Assembly: GCA_048173955.1 (NCBI GenBank)
Contig: DBEYOB010000130.1
Coordinates: forward strand, 1 to 41,825
DNA length: 41,825 bases
Source: CAZUFB01 sp048173955
GTDB lineage: Bacteria > Actinomycetota > Coriobacteriia > Coriobacteriales > UMGS124
Direction: 5' to 3'
Position numbers and translations under genes: made by a program. The notes under the pieces are model-generated. The model ran no database searches. It was given only the letters and a program-made list of their open reading frames with translations, and was not told the DNA's origin. Below, one piece after another: positions 32,949-41,552 of this stretch. Numbering within the stretch: position 1 is the stretch's first letter; each line of letters starts with the position of its first letter.

Positions 32949-33545
32949 ATGGCAGTGGATAGGACCCCCGTACTTAAGAGGTGCAGGTCCCTGGGCATCG
33001 ATCCCATCGTGATGGGCATCAGCAAGCAGTCCAAGCGTCAGCCTCAGAAGCGCCGCCGTCGCCAGGAGAGCGAGTACGGCACGCAGCTCCGCGAGAAGCA
33101 GAAGGCCAAGTTCATCTACGGCGTCCTCGAGAAGCAGTTCCACGACTACTTCGTCAAGGCCCGCCGTCAGCCGGGCGTCACGGGCGAGAACCTCATGTCG
33201 CTGCTCGAGACCCGTCTCGACAACGTCGTGTTCCGCCTCGGCTTCGCCCACACCCGCCGCGAGGCCCGTCAGACCGTCGGCCACGGCCACATCTGCGTCA
33301 ACGGCCGCCGCGTCGACATCCCCTCGTACCGCGTGAAGGCGGGCGACGTGGTGTCCGTTGCCCCGAAGGCCAAGGACATGCTCGTCATCAAGAGCGCCCT
33401 TGTCTCCTCCGAGAACCGCACCGTCCCGAGCTGGCTTGAGCTCGACATCGAGAAGCTCAAGGGCTCGGTGCTCAACGTCCCCACGCGCGACCAGATCGAC
33501 ATGGACATCCAGGAGCAGCTCATCGTCGAGCTCTACTCGAAGTAA
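32949..33545 (+). CDS. rpsD: 30S ribosomal protein uS4, zinc-free form
   Basis: This 198-residue primary assembly protein has the S4 RNA-binding domain (LETRLDNVVFRLGFAHTRREARQTVGHGHICVNGR). Its N-terminus (MAVDRTPVLKRCRSLGIDP) lacks the four-Cys zinc site of some homologues. AAGGAAGGA precedes the ATG. In the alpha operon of E. coli S4 is the autogenous repressor; nothing specific is visible here. Confidence 0.98.
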   Translation: MAVDRTPVLKRCRSLGIDPIVMGISKQSKRQPQKRRRRQESEYGTQLREKQKAKFIYGVLEKQFHDYFVKARRQPGVTGENLMSLLETRLDNVVFRLGFAHTRREARQTVGHGHICVNGRRVDIPSYRVKAGDVVSVAPKAKDMLVIKSALVSSENRTVPSWLELDIEKLKGSVLNVPTRDQIDMDIQEQLIVELYSK

Positions 33546-33573
33546 TCGGCGCTCAGGAGTCTGGAGGTAGTAC

Positions 33574-34515
33574 ATGTCAGAGTTCATCAGGCCCCAGGTG
33601 ACCGTTGAGAACGTGAACGATTCCTTCGCGCGCTTCACGGTGGAGCCTCTCGAGCGCGGTTTCGGCGACACGCTGGGCAACTCGCTGCGCCGCGTGCTGC
33701 TGTCCTCGCTCGACGGCGCTGCCGTCGAGGCGATCCACATCGAGGGCGTCCAGCACGAGTTCCAGGCGCTGAACGGCGTGCGCGAGGATGTGACCGACAT
33801 CGTCCTGAACGTCAAGGGACTCGTGTTCAAGGCGAACGGCCTCGGCGACGAGGCGACCGCGACCGTCGACATCGACGGCCCCGCCGTGGTGACGGGCGAG
33901 GACTTCTTCGTCCCCGCCGAGTTCGACCTCGTGAACCCCGAGCACGTCATCGCGACGCTCGAGGACGGCGTGCACCTCACGATGTCGATGCGCATCGGCT
34001 GCGGCCGCGGCTATGTCCCCGGCGAGATGAACGCGCGCTCGGACGACTCCATCGGCATCATTCACGTCGACTCGCTCTTCTCGCCGGTTCGTCGTTGCAC
34101 CAAGCTTGTGGAGCCCTGCCGCGTCGGTCAGCGCACCGACTACGACAGCCTGGTTCTCGAGATTGAGACCAACGGTGCCATCACGCCTTCCGAAGCTCTG
34201 GTTCAGGCTGCCAACATCGTCAACCAGCACGTGAACGCGTTCCTGTCGCTCACCGCTGTCAGCGATGTCCCTGAGGAGACCTCGATTTTCGCGCAGGAAG
34301 AGACGGGCGACAATGTGGAGCTCGACAAGAGGATCGACGACCTCGACCTCTCGGTGCGCTCCTTCAACTGCTTGAAGCGTGCCGGCATCCACTCGGTGCG
34401 CCAGCTGCTCGACTTTAGCGAGAACGACCTGATCAATATCCGCAACTTCGGCGTCAAGTCCATCGAAGAGGTCAAGGACAAGCTTGCCTCGATGGGCATG
34501 AGCCTGAAGCAGTAA
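33574..34515 (+). CDS. rpoA: RNA polymerase alpha subunit
   Basis: The 313-residue subunit has the N-terminal dimerisation domain (FTVEPLERGFGDTLGNSLRRVLLSS) and an acidic linker (about 232-252). The C-terminal domain (254-309) carries R262, N265, C266, G293, K295, S296 and E299, matching the DNA-contacting residues of E. coli alpha. CTGGAGG precedes the ATG. The same fold appears again near the end of RpoC in this window. Confidence 0.99.
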   Translation: MSEFIRPQVTVENVNDSFARFTVEPLERGFGDTLGNSLRRVLLSSLDGAAVEAIHIEGVQHEFQALNGVREDVTDIVLNVKGLVFKANGLGDEATATVDIDGPAVVTGEDFFVPAEFDLVNPEHVIATLEDGVHLTMSMRIGCGRGYVPGEMNARSDDSIGIIHVDSLFSPVRRCTKLVEPCRVGQRTDYDSLVLEIETNGAITPSEALVQAANIVNQHVNAFLSLTAVSDVPEETSIFAQEETGDNVELDKRIDDLDLSVRSFNCLKRAGIHSVRQLLDFSENDLINIRNFGVKSIEEVKDKLASMGMSLKQ

Positions 34516-34533
34516 GACCGGGAGACAACTAGC

Positions 34534-35028
34534 ATGAGGCACAACAAGAAGCACGGCTTGAAGATCGGTTCCGATTCTTCCCACACCAAAGCCATGAAGC
34601 GCAACCTGGTGTGCGCGCTGTTCCTGAACGACCGCATCAAGACCACCCAGACGCGCGCCAAGGCCATCCGCGGCGACGTCGACCGCGTGATCACCTGGGC
34701 CAAGCGCGGCGACCTGCACTCGCGCCGTCTCGCCATCGCCAAGCTCAACAACAAGGAAGTTGTGCGCGAGGTGTTCGAGAAGGTCGAGCAGGGCATGTGG
34801 GCCGACCGCTGCTGCGGTTTCACCCGCATCTACAAGCTCGGTCCCCGCAAGGGCGACAACGCCCCCATGGTTCTCATGGAGCTCGTGACCGAGCCCTGCA
34901 CCCCCAAGGCCAAGAAGGCCAAGGCTGCTCCCGTTGCGGAGACCAAGGTCGTCGAGGAGGCGCCGGCTGTCGAGGAGACCGCCGCTGCCGAGTCCGAGGC
35001 TCCCGCCGCGGAGGAGAAGGCCGAGTAG
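34534..35028 (+). CDS. rplQ: 50S ribosomal protein bL17 with acidic tail
   Basis: The first ~120 residues are ordinary bL17 (RHNKKHGLKIGSDSSHTKAM, RIKTTQTRAKAIRGDVDRVI, GFTRIYKLGPRKGDNAPMV). About 45 further residues form an Ala/Glu/Pro/Lys tail ending AAEEKAE, making 164 residues. The ATG at 34534 follows rpoA closely. The acidic tail is low-complexity and its role is unknown. Confidence 0.97.
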   Translation: MRHNKKHGLKIGSDSSHTKAMKRNLVCALFLNDRIKTTQTRAKAIRGDVDRVITWAKRGDLHSRRLAIAKLNNKEVVREVFEKVEQGMWADRCCGFTRIYKLGPRKGDNAPMVLMELVTEPCTPKAKKAKAAPVAETKVVEEAPAVEETAAAESEAPAAEEKAE

Positions 35029-35110
35029 CGCCATTCGCTGCGGGGCAGGTGCTGCGCGGAGGCGCGCACGCCCGCATCGAGGCCGCCTGGCCGTGATACG
35101 CACCAGATGT

Positions 35111-35138
35111 GAGAAGGGGTCCCTCGGGGCCCCTTCTC
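35111..35138 (+). terminator. Hairpin after rplQ
   Basis: GAGAAGGGG (35111-35119) pairs perfectly with CCCCTTCTC (35130-35138), with inner CCC/GGG pairs. TGCTAAGG follows, so there is no T run. It probably marks an mRNA end or processing point between the ribosomal genes and the ECF gene. Confidence 0.5.
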
Positions 35139-35163
35139 TGCTAAGGGAGGAGGTTGTGCGCCC

Positions 35164-37608
35164 ATGCTGAGCCTGGAGCGGGTCGTCTACGCGCATGCGG
35201 TTGACGCGGGCGCATGCGACGGCGCAGCGTCCCCCGCCCTGGACGGTGCGACCTTCCATGTCGAGCGCGGAGAACGCGTCGCGGTGCTCGGCAGAAACGG
35301 GTCGGGCAAGTCGACCCTGGTCGGGTGCGCGTGCGGGCGCCTGCGACCGACGGGCGGCTCGGTCGAGCTGGACGGGGCGCGCGTCGACGGCAGGGAGGGG
35401 GAGCGCGCCCTGCGCCGCGCGGTTGGCTATGTCGGTCAGGACCCCGATGACCAGCTGGTGGCGTCGACCCTGTTCGACGAGGTGGCGTTCGGGCCGTGCA
35501 ACCTCGGCCTTCCGGCCGACGAGGTCGGGGCCCGCGTCGCCGAGGCGCTCCGCTCCTGCGGGCTTGCGGGGCTGGGAGACCGCAACGTCGCGGAGCTGTC
35601 GGGAGGCGAGCGGCAGCGCGCCGCGCTGGCGGGCGCCGTTGCGATGCGGCCGCGCTACCTGCTGTGCGACGAGCCTTGCTCCATGCTCGACGCGCGGTCC
35701 CGCGGCGGGGTCCTCGACGCCCTCGACGCACTGGCCGCCGCGGGATGCGGCGTCGTCCACGTCACCCACGAGCTTGCCGATGTCGCAGGTTACGACCGTG
35801 CGGTGGTCCTCGACGCCGGGTGCGTCGTCTGGGAGGGGTCCCCCGTCGAGCTTCTGCTCGACGAGGCGGCGTGCGACCGGTCGGCATGCCTTCTCACCGA
35901 GCGGCTCCTCGACGTCCGCCGCCTGGTCGGACGGGGGGCGATGGGCCTCGAGGAGGCGCGCCGCGCCCTGGCGGGCATCCGCCCCCGCGAGGGGGGCGTC
36001 CCCGGCGGGCGCCGGCCGGCGTGCCGCACGCGTCCCGGCTCGCCCGGCGGCGCGACGCCCCCGCGGGAGGGCCTGCGCGTGCAGGGGGCGTCCTTCTCCT
36101 ACGGTGCGTCCCCGCGGCGCCCCCGCCGCGTCGGGAGGGCCGACCCGGCAGATGCCGAAAGCCCTGCCGTGCTCGGCGCCGACCTCGACGTGGCGCCCGG
36201 CGAGGTCGTTCTGCTGTGCGGGCCGACCGGGTCGGGCAAGACGACGCTCGCGCGCCTGGCGGCCGGCCTGTACGAGCCGCTTTCGGGCTCGGTGACGGCG
36301 GACGGAGCGTCCTGCGTCCCCGGTTCGGTGGGATACGCGTTCCAGCGCGTCGAGGACCAGCTGTTCGCGCCTACCGTGCTCGAGGATGCGGAGTTCGGGC
36401 CGCTCTGCCGCGGATGCGGGAGGGAGGAGGCGCGTCGGCGCGCGGAACGCGCGCTCGTCCGCGTCGGGCTCGACCCGGCGCGCTTCGGGCCGCGCAGCCC
36501 GTTTGCGCTGTCGGGCGGGCAGATGCGGCGCGCGGCGCTCGCGGGGGTCCTCGCGCTGGAGCGGCCCTACGTCGTGTTCGACGAGCCGACGGTCGGGCTG
36601 GACGCCGAGGGCGTCCGCTCGTTCGCCGGGCTGCTCGACGGGCTGTCGGGCGAGGGCGTGGGCGTGCTCGTCGTCTCGCACGACGTCGAGCGCCTTGCTC
36701 CGATCGCCGACCGCGTCGTCGCCATGGAGGCGGGGACGGTGCGGGAGGAGGCGGCGGGGCGGGGGCCGGGAACGGCCGGTTCGGATGCACCCGGCGAGGG
36801 TGCGTCCCGCGGGAAGTCCGATGCGCGGGCGAGGGTGCCGGGCGAAACCGCATGGGAGGCGGCGCTGCGCCGCCTTGACGCCCGCGTGAAGCTCGTCCTG
36901 CTGCTCGCCTGGACGGTCGCCCTGTTCCAGGTGGGGTCCTGGCCGGTTCTGTGCGGCATCGGGGTCGCGGCGCTCGCGGCCGTCGGGGCGTGCGGCGCGG
37001 AGGCGCGCCGGGCGGTGCGGGGTCTGGCGCCCCTTGCGGTCGTGCTCGCCGCCATCGTGGTCGCCGGGGCGCTGCGCTTCGACGGGTCGGGTGCCTGGCA
37101 CCTCGCGGGGGCCGTGGGCGTGTCGCCCGAGGGGCTCGACGCGTCCCTCAAGGCCGCGGTGCGCATCGCGGTCATGGCGGTGCTCGCGGTGCCCCTGACG
37201 GCCGCCACGCCGGCCGCCCGGCTCTCCGGCGCGCTCCGGTGGTTCCTCGGGCCGCTCGGGCGCCTGCGCGTGCCCGTCGACGACGTGGCCATGACGCTCG
37301 AGGTCGCGCTGCGGTTTGTGCCCCTGTGCGCGGGGCAGCTCGAGCGCGTCCTGCTCGCCCAGCGGGCGCGGGGCGCCCGGGTGGGCGTCGGGGGGCCGGT
37401 TCGGCGCGTGACGTCGTGGGTCCCGGTCGCGGTTCCGGTCCTTGTCGGCATGTTCCGGCGGGGCGACGCGCTTTCCGCGGCCATGGCGTCGCGCTGCTAC
37501 CGCGGCACGGGACGCACCCGCCTGGCGCCGCCGCGCTTGCGTCCGGCGGATGCGGCCGTGGGTGCGGTAGGATGCGTGCTGGCGGCCGTATGCGCCGTTG
37601 CGGGGTAA
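35164..37608 (+). CDS. ECF transporter energising module as a single protein (ATPase-ATPase-EcfT fusion)
   Basis: This 814-residue protein contains all three parts of an energy-coupling-factor module for vitamin and metal uptake. ATPase 1 (about 1-260) has GRNGSGKST (43-51), GQDPDDQ, LSGGERQR, CDEP and THE. ATPase 2 (about 305-530) has GPTGSGKTT (353-361), FQRVEDQ, LSGGQMRR, FDEP and SHD. Both therefore look catalytically intact. From about 565 a membrane region with several hydrophobic segments resembles EcfT, with ARG (735-737). A second motif reads SRCYRG where EcfT usually has an ARG-type sequence. GGGAGGAGGT at 35144-35153 supports the ATG. The order rplQ-ATPase-ATPase-EcfT-truA is that of Firmicutes, where these are separate genes. 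Confidence 0.92.
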   Translation: MLSLERVVYAHAVDAGACDGAASPALDGATFHVERGERVAVLGRNGSGKSTLVGCACGRLRPTGGSVELDGARVDGREGERALRRAVGYVGQDPDDQLVASTLFDEVAFGPCNLGLPADEVGARVAEALRSCGLAGLGDRNVAELSGGERQRAALAGAVAMRPRYLLCDEPCSMLDARSRGGVLDALDALAAAGCGVVHVTHELADVAGYDRAVVLDAGCVVWEGSPVELLLDEAACDRSACLLTERLLDVRRLVGRGAMGLEEARRALAGIRPREGGVPGGRRPACRTRPGSPGGATPPREGLRVQGASFSYGASPRRPRRVGRADPADAESPAVLGADLDVAPGEVVLLCGPTGSGKTTLARLAAGLYEPLSGSVTADGASCVPGSVGYAFQRVEDQLFAPTVLEDAEFGPLCRGCGREEARRRAERALVRVGLDPARFGPRSPFALSGGQMRRAALAGVLALERPYVVFDEPTVGLDAEGVRSFAGLLDGLSGEGVGVLVVSHDVERLAPIADRVVAMEAGTVREEAAGRGPGTAGSDAPGEGASRGKSDARARVPGETAWEAALRRLDARVKLVLLLAWTVALFQVGSWPVLCGIGVAALAAVGACGAEARRAVRGLAPLAVVLAAIVVAGALRFDGSGAWHLAGAVGVSPEGLDASLKAAVRIAVMAVLAVPLTAATPAARLSGALRWFLGPLGRLRVPVDDVAMTLEVALRFVPLCAGQLERVLLAQRARGARVGVGGPVRRVTSWVPVAVPVLVGMFRRGDALSAAMASRCYRGTGRTRLAPPRLRPADAAVGAVGCVLAAVCAVAG

Positions 37609-37647
37609 GGTATTGCGGATCTGGTTCGTGCGGGAAGGGGAGGCTTC

Positions 37648-38508
37648 ATGGACAACGCGGTTGCACCCGAGGCGAACGGGGCGCCCGGCACCGGCGCCGC
37701 CGGGGATGTGCTCGTGCTCAGGGTCGCCTACGACGGGACGGAGTTTTCGGGGTTCGCCGCGCAGGAGCGCCAGGCGCACGTCCGCACGGTGGCGGGCGAG
37801 CTTGCGCGGGCGCTCGGGACGCTGCTGCGCCGCAAGGTCGACCTCACGTGCGCCGGGCGCACCGACGCGGGCGTCCACGCCCGCGCCCAGCACGTGAGCG
37901 TCCCCATGACGCCCGAGGAGTCGGCGTCCCTGTCGGGCGAGCGGCTGCTGCGCTCGTTGGGGGCGGTGCTGCCGGACGACGTGAGGGTCGGGGCGGTCTA
38001 CCGCGCGGACGCGGGCTTCTCCGCCCGCTTCGACGCCCGCGCGCGGCGCTACCGCTACCGCATCGTGGCCGGTCCCGTGGGGGCGCTGTTCAACGCGCGG
38101 TGGAGCTGGTGGCTGCGCTGCCGCTCCGCCTCCGACCTCGACGTGGCTGCCATGGACGAGGCGGCGCGCTGCCTGGTGGGCGAGCACGACTTCAAGAGCT
38201 TCTGCAAGACGGCGAGCGCGCAGGGGAAGCCGACCTGCCGCTTCGTCGAGTCGGTGGGGTTCGAGGAGGAGGAGGCCATGGGGGAGCGCATGCTCGTGCT
38301 GGACGTCGTGGGGAACGCGTTTCTGCACTCCATGGTGCGCACGATCGTCGGGACCCTCGTCGAGGTCGGCCTCGGCCGCAGGGACCCGGCGTGGGTCGCC
38401 GACGCGCTCGCCGCGCGCGACCGGCGCGCCGCCGGCCCCTGCGCCCCCGCCTGCGGCCTGACTTTCTGGGACGTCCGCTACGACGGGGGCGCGCTGCGGC
38501 CCTGGTAG
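37648..38508 (+). CDS. truA: tRNA pseudouridine(38-40) synthase TruA
   Basis: The 286-residue enzyme converts uridines 38-40 of the tRNA anticodon arm to pseudouridine. AGRTDAGVHA contains the catalytic D73, RARRYRYRI and EHDFKSFCKTA follow, and HSMVRTIVGTLVEVGLGR is near the end. About 20 residues before LRVAYDG are a variable leader. GGGGAGG precedes the ATG. It lies 39 bases after the ECF gene, as in many Gram-positives. Confidence 0.96.
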   Translation: MDNAVAPEANGAPGTGAAGDVLVLRVAYDGTEFSGFAAQERQAHVRTVAGELARALGTLLRRKVDLTCAGRTDAGVHARAQHVSVPMTPEESASLSGERLLRSLGAVLPDDVRVGAVYRADAGFSARFDARARRYRYRIVAGPVGALFNARWSWWLRCRSASDLDVAAMDEAARCLVGEHDFKSFCKTASAQGKPTCRFVESVGFEEEEAMGERMLVLDVVGNAFLHSMVRTIVGTLVEVGLGRRDPAWVADALAARDRRAAGPCAPACGLTFWDVRYDGGALRPW

Positions 38509-38516
38509 GTTCGGGG

Positions 38517-38536
38517 CGCACGGCTTGCGTGCGTTT
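38517..38536 (+). terminator. Weak terminator-like hairpin after truA
   Basis: CGCACG (38517-38522) pairs with CGTGCG (38528-38533), followed by TTTCG. It is a short stem. The 170-base gap before dapL otherwise shows no clear promoter. Confidence 0.35.
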
Positions 38537-38678
38537 CGTGGACATCGCGTCAACATCGCAGCGGCAGGCGCCCGTCGGGCCGGATCGGACACACAATTGG
38601 AGATGCGTCCGCACGTTGCCCGCCGACAGGGCGGCAGCGCGTCCCGCCGGACGGTTCGACGACGAAACGGAGCGCCCC

Positions 38679-39881
38679 ATGCACGTGAACGAAACCTTTG
38701 CGCGCCTCGAGCAGAGCTACCTGTTCTCGACGGTCGCCCGCAAGACGAACGCCTACCGCGCGGCGCATCCCGACGCGCGCGTCATCCGCCTGTCGATCGG
38801 CGACGTGACCCAGCCCCTCGCCCCCGCGGTCGTCAAGGCCCTCCAGGACGCCGTCGCCGAGATGGGGCGGGCGGAGACCTTCCGCGGCTACTGCGACGAC
38901 GCCGAGGGCTACGAGTTCCTCCGCAAGGCGGTTGCGGACCACTACGCGCGCCTGGGCGCGACCATCGGGGTCGACGAGGTCTTCGTCTCCGACGGCGCGA
39001 AGAGCGACCTGGGCAACTTCCTCGACGTGGTCGCCCCGGGCGCCACGGTCCTCATCCCCGACCCGGTGTACCCCGCCTACGTCGACACCAACGTCATGGC
39101 CGACAACGAGGTCGTCTACGTCCACGGCTCGGCGGAGGACGGTTTCCTGCCGCTTCCCGACCCCTCGGTCGACGCCGACCTCGTGTACATCTGCTCCCCC
39201 AACAACCCGACCGGCGCGGTCTACACCTCAGAGGGGCTTGCCGCCTGGGTCGACTACGCGCTGGCCCACGACGCCCTCATCATCTTCGACTCCGCGTACG
39301 AGGCGTTCATCCGCAGCGAGGGCGTCCCCCACACCATCTACGAGATCGACGGGGCGGAGCGCTGCGCGGTCGAGATCTCCTCGTTCTCCAAGCGCGCGGG
39401 CTTCACGGGTGTGCGCTGCGGCTTCACAGTCGTCCCCAAGACGCTCTCGGTCGCCGACGGCGACCTGAACGCGCTGTGGCGCCGCCGCCAGAACACAAAG
39501 TTCAACGGCGTCCCCTACATCGTGCAGCGCGCCGCCGAGGCGGCCCTGCTCGAGCCGGGCAGGCGTGAGTGTGCCGCCCAGGTCGACACCTACCTTTCGA
39601 ACGCGCGCATCATCGCCGACGCCCTCGACGAGCTCGGCGTGCGCTACATGGGCGGGAAGAACTCGCCCTACATCTGGATGGAATGCCCGGGCGGGATGCG
39701 CTCGTGGGACTTCTTCGACATGCTGCTCGAGAAGGCCCAGGTCGTCTCGACCCCCGGCGTCGGCTTCGGCCCGGCGGGAGAGGGCTACGTGCGCCTGACG
39801 GCGTTCGGCCGCACCGAGGACTGCCGCGAGGCGATGGCGCGCATCGCGTCCGTGCTGCGCGAGGAGGGTCTCGTCGGGTAG
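38679..39881 (+). CDS. dapL: LL-diaminopimelate aminotransferase
   Basis: This 400-residue PLP enzyme of fold type I matches DapL, which converts tetrahydrodipicolinate and glutamate to LL-2,6-diaminopimelate in one step. Visible features are RLSIGDVTQPL (37-47), the GYCDDAEGYEFLR stretch (70-82), DPVYPAYVDTNVM, CSPNNPTGA (172-180), FDSAYEAF and SSFSKRAGFTG with K238 as the PLP lysine. The ATG at 38679 gives the family's usual length; ACGGAG is its binding site. Related aminotransferases of the same class are the main alternative. Confidence 0.9.
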   Translation: MHVNETFARLEQSYLFSTVARKTNAYRAAHPDARVIRLSIGDVTQPLAPAVVKALQDAVAEMGRAETFRGYCDDAEGYEFLRKAVADHYARLGATIGVDEVFVSDGAKSDLGNFLDVVAPGATVLIPDPVYPAYVDTNVMADNEVVYVHGSAEDGFLPLPDPSVDADLVYICSPNNPTGAVYTSEGLAAWVDYALAHDALIIFDSAYEAFIRSEGVPHTIYEIDGAERCAVEISSFSKRAGFTGVRCGFTVVPKTLSVADGDLNALWRRRQNTKFNGVPYIVQRAAEAALLEPGRRECAAQVDTYLSNARIIADALDELGVRYMGGKNSPYIWMECPGGMRSWDFFDMLLEKAQVVSTPGVGFGPAGEGYVRLTAFGRTEDCREAMARIASVLREEGLVG

Positions 39882-39965
39882 GGCAGGGGAGGATGCTCGG
39901 CGGGGCCGTCCCGCCGAGGGGTTGCCGCGACGGGGGAGCGGCGGGCGAAGGCAAGGAGAGGGAGC

Positions 39966-41552
39966 ATGGCGGAGGCGGTCGAGAGGCGCAGGGTCGCGAG
40001 CAATGCCGACATCACGCAGGGCAACATCTGGAAGCGCGTCCTGCTCTACGTCCTGCCGCTCATGGCGGCCTCCCTGTTCCAGCAGCTCTACACGGTCATC
40101 GACGCGTTCGTGGTCGGCAACTTCGTGGGGTCGGTGGCCCTGGGCGCCATCGACTCCACGAATTCGATCGTGCGCCTGCTGGTGAACTTCTTCGTCGGCC
40201 TCTCGACGGGCGCCTCCATCGTGGTCGCCCAGCTGTGGGGCGCCCACAAGGACCGCGAGGTCGGCACGGCGGTCCACGCCGCGTTCGTGTTCTCGATAGG
40301 CTGCGGGCTCGCCATCACCGTGCTCGGCCTGTCCCTGTCGTGGCCCCTGCTCCACCTGCTCAACACGCCGGAGGAGAACTGGGACTACGCCTACACCTTC
40401 ATCATGGTGTACTTCTGCGGCATGGTTCCGCTCATGGCGTACAACATGAGCGCCGCCATCATGCGCGCCGTGGGCGACTCGCGCCGCCCGTTCTACTTCA
40501 TCGCCGTGAGCACCCTGGTGAACATCGTGCTCGACCTGCTGTTCGTCTTCGTGTTCGGCTGGGGCGTGGCGGGCGCGGCGGCGGCCACGGTGCTGGCCGA
40601 GACCACCTCGAGCGTGCTGGCGGTGCGCGCGCTCGCCCGCTACGACGGGCCCTGCAGGCTCGTGCTGCGGGGGCGCGGCCTCAAGCCCGACTTCCGCCTG
40701 CTGCGCCGCATGGTCGGCCTCGGCCTGCCCACGGGCATCGGCTCGGCGCTCTACCCGGTGAGCAACGCCACCGTGCAGTGGGGCGTGAACGGTCTGGGCA
40801 GCACCTACGTGACCGGATGGGCGCTGACCGGCAAGGTCGACCTGCTCCTGTGGCTCGTGCTCGACGCGTTCGGCGTCGCCTCCACGACCTTCGTCGCCCA
40901 GTGCTACGGCGCGGGGCTCAACCGCCGCGCGCGCAAGAGCGTGCTCGTATGCATCGTGCTCAGTGCGGCGATGCTCGTGCCGCTGTGCTTCGTCATGTAC
41001 TTCTGGGGTTCGACGGTCGCCTCCCTGTTCACCGGCGACGCGGCGGCCCTGGCGGTGTGCGGCGAGGTGTTCAAGTTCCTCGCCCCCTGGTACACCACCT
41101 TCGTGGTGGTCGAGGTCCTCTCCGGCTCGATACGCGGCACGGGCGAGACGCTGCGCCCCATGATCATCACGCTGCTGGGCACGTGCGTGCTGCGCGTCGT
41201 GTGGATCCTCGTCGTGGTGCCCCACCACTGGAACATCGACTGGGTGGCCGCCACCTATCCTATAAGCTGGGTCGTCACCGGTCTGGCTTACATCGTGTAC
41301 TGGCGGTTCGGCGCATGGCGCAAGCGCCTCTATGCCCCCGACGCCGTTGACGCGCAGGGCGGGGAAGGGCCCGCTGCGCTGGGCGGGGACGCCGCCGTGC
41401 GGGATGGGAGCGGCCGCGGCGCCAATCCCGGGATTGCTGCCGTGCGGGATGCGGGCGTCAACCCCGGGGAGGACGGGGTCGGCCGCGGCGCCTGCACGGA
41501 GGGGACGGCGTTGTCTGAAGAAACAGCCGTTGCGAACGAAATCAAACGGTGA
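39966..41552 (+). CDS. MATE-family efflux transporter with a variable C-terminal tail
   Basis: The first ~450 residues are a MATE protein of about twelve membrane segments, in two repeated halves, with the N-terminal LPLMAASLFQQLYTVIDAFV and a mid-protein GLPTGIGSALYPVSN. Such proteins export drugs or metabolites with Na+ or H+; the substrate cannot be told. After YWRFGAWRKRLY (about residue 445) a Gly/Ala/Asp-rich tail of about 75 residues contains two imperfect copies of an AAVRD-containing unit. AAGGAGAGGGAG precedes the ATG. Confidence 0.92.
   Translation: MAEAVERRRVASNADITQGNIWKRVLLYVLPLMAASLFQQLYTVIDAFVVGNFVGSVALGAIDSTNSIVRLLVNFFVGLSTGASIVVAQLWGAHKDREVGTAVHAAFVFSIGCGLAITVLGLSLSWPLLHLLNTPEENWDYAYTFIMVYFCGMVPLMAYNMSAAIMRAVGDSRRPFYFIAVSTLVNIVLDLLFVFVFGWGVAGAAAATVLAETTSSVLAVRALARYDGPCRLVLRGRGLKPDFRLLRRMVGLGLPTGIGSALYPVSNATVQWGVNGLGSTYVTGWALTGKVDLLLWLVLDAFGVASTTFVAQCYGAGLNRRARKSVLVCIVLSAAMLVPLCFVMYFWGSTVASLFTGDAAALAVCGEVFKFLAPWYTTFVVVEVLSGSIRGTGETLRPMIITLLGTCVLRVVWILVVVPHHWNIDWVAATYPISWVVTGLAYIVYWRFGAWRKRLYAPDAVDAQGGEGPAALGGDAAVRDGSGRGANPGIAAVRDAGVNPGEDGVGRGACTEGTALSEETAVANEIKR

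Noticed and set aside
36951..38678. Long in-frame extension upstream of dapL
   Set aside because: It overlaps the ECF gene and truA in another frame and reads as Arg/Gly-rich sequence. The DapL family length and a binding site support the ATG at 38679.
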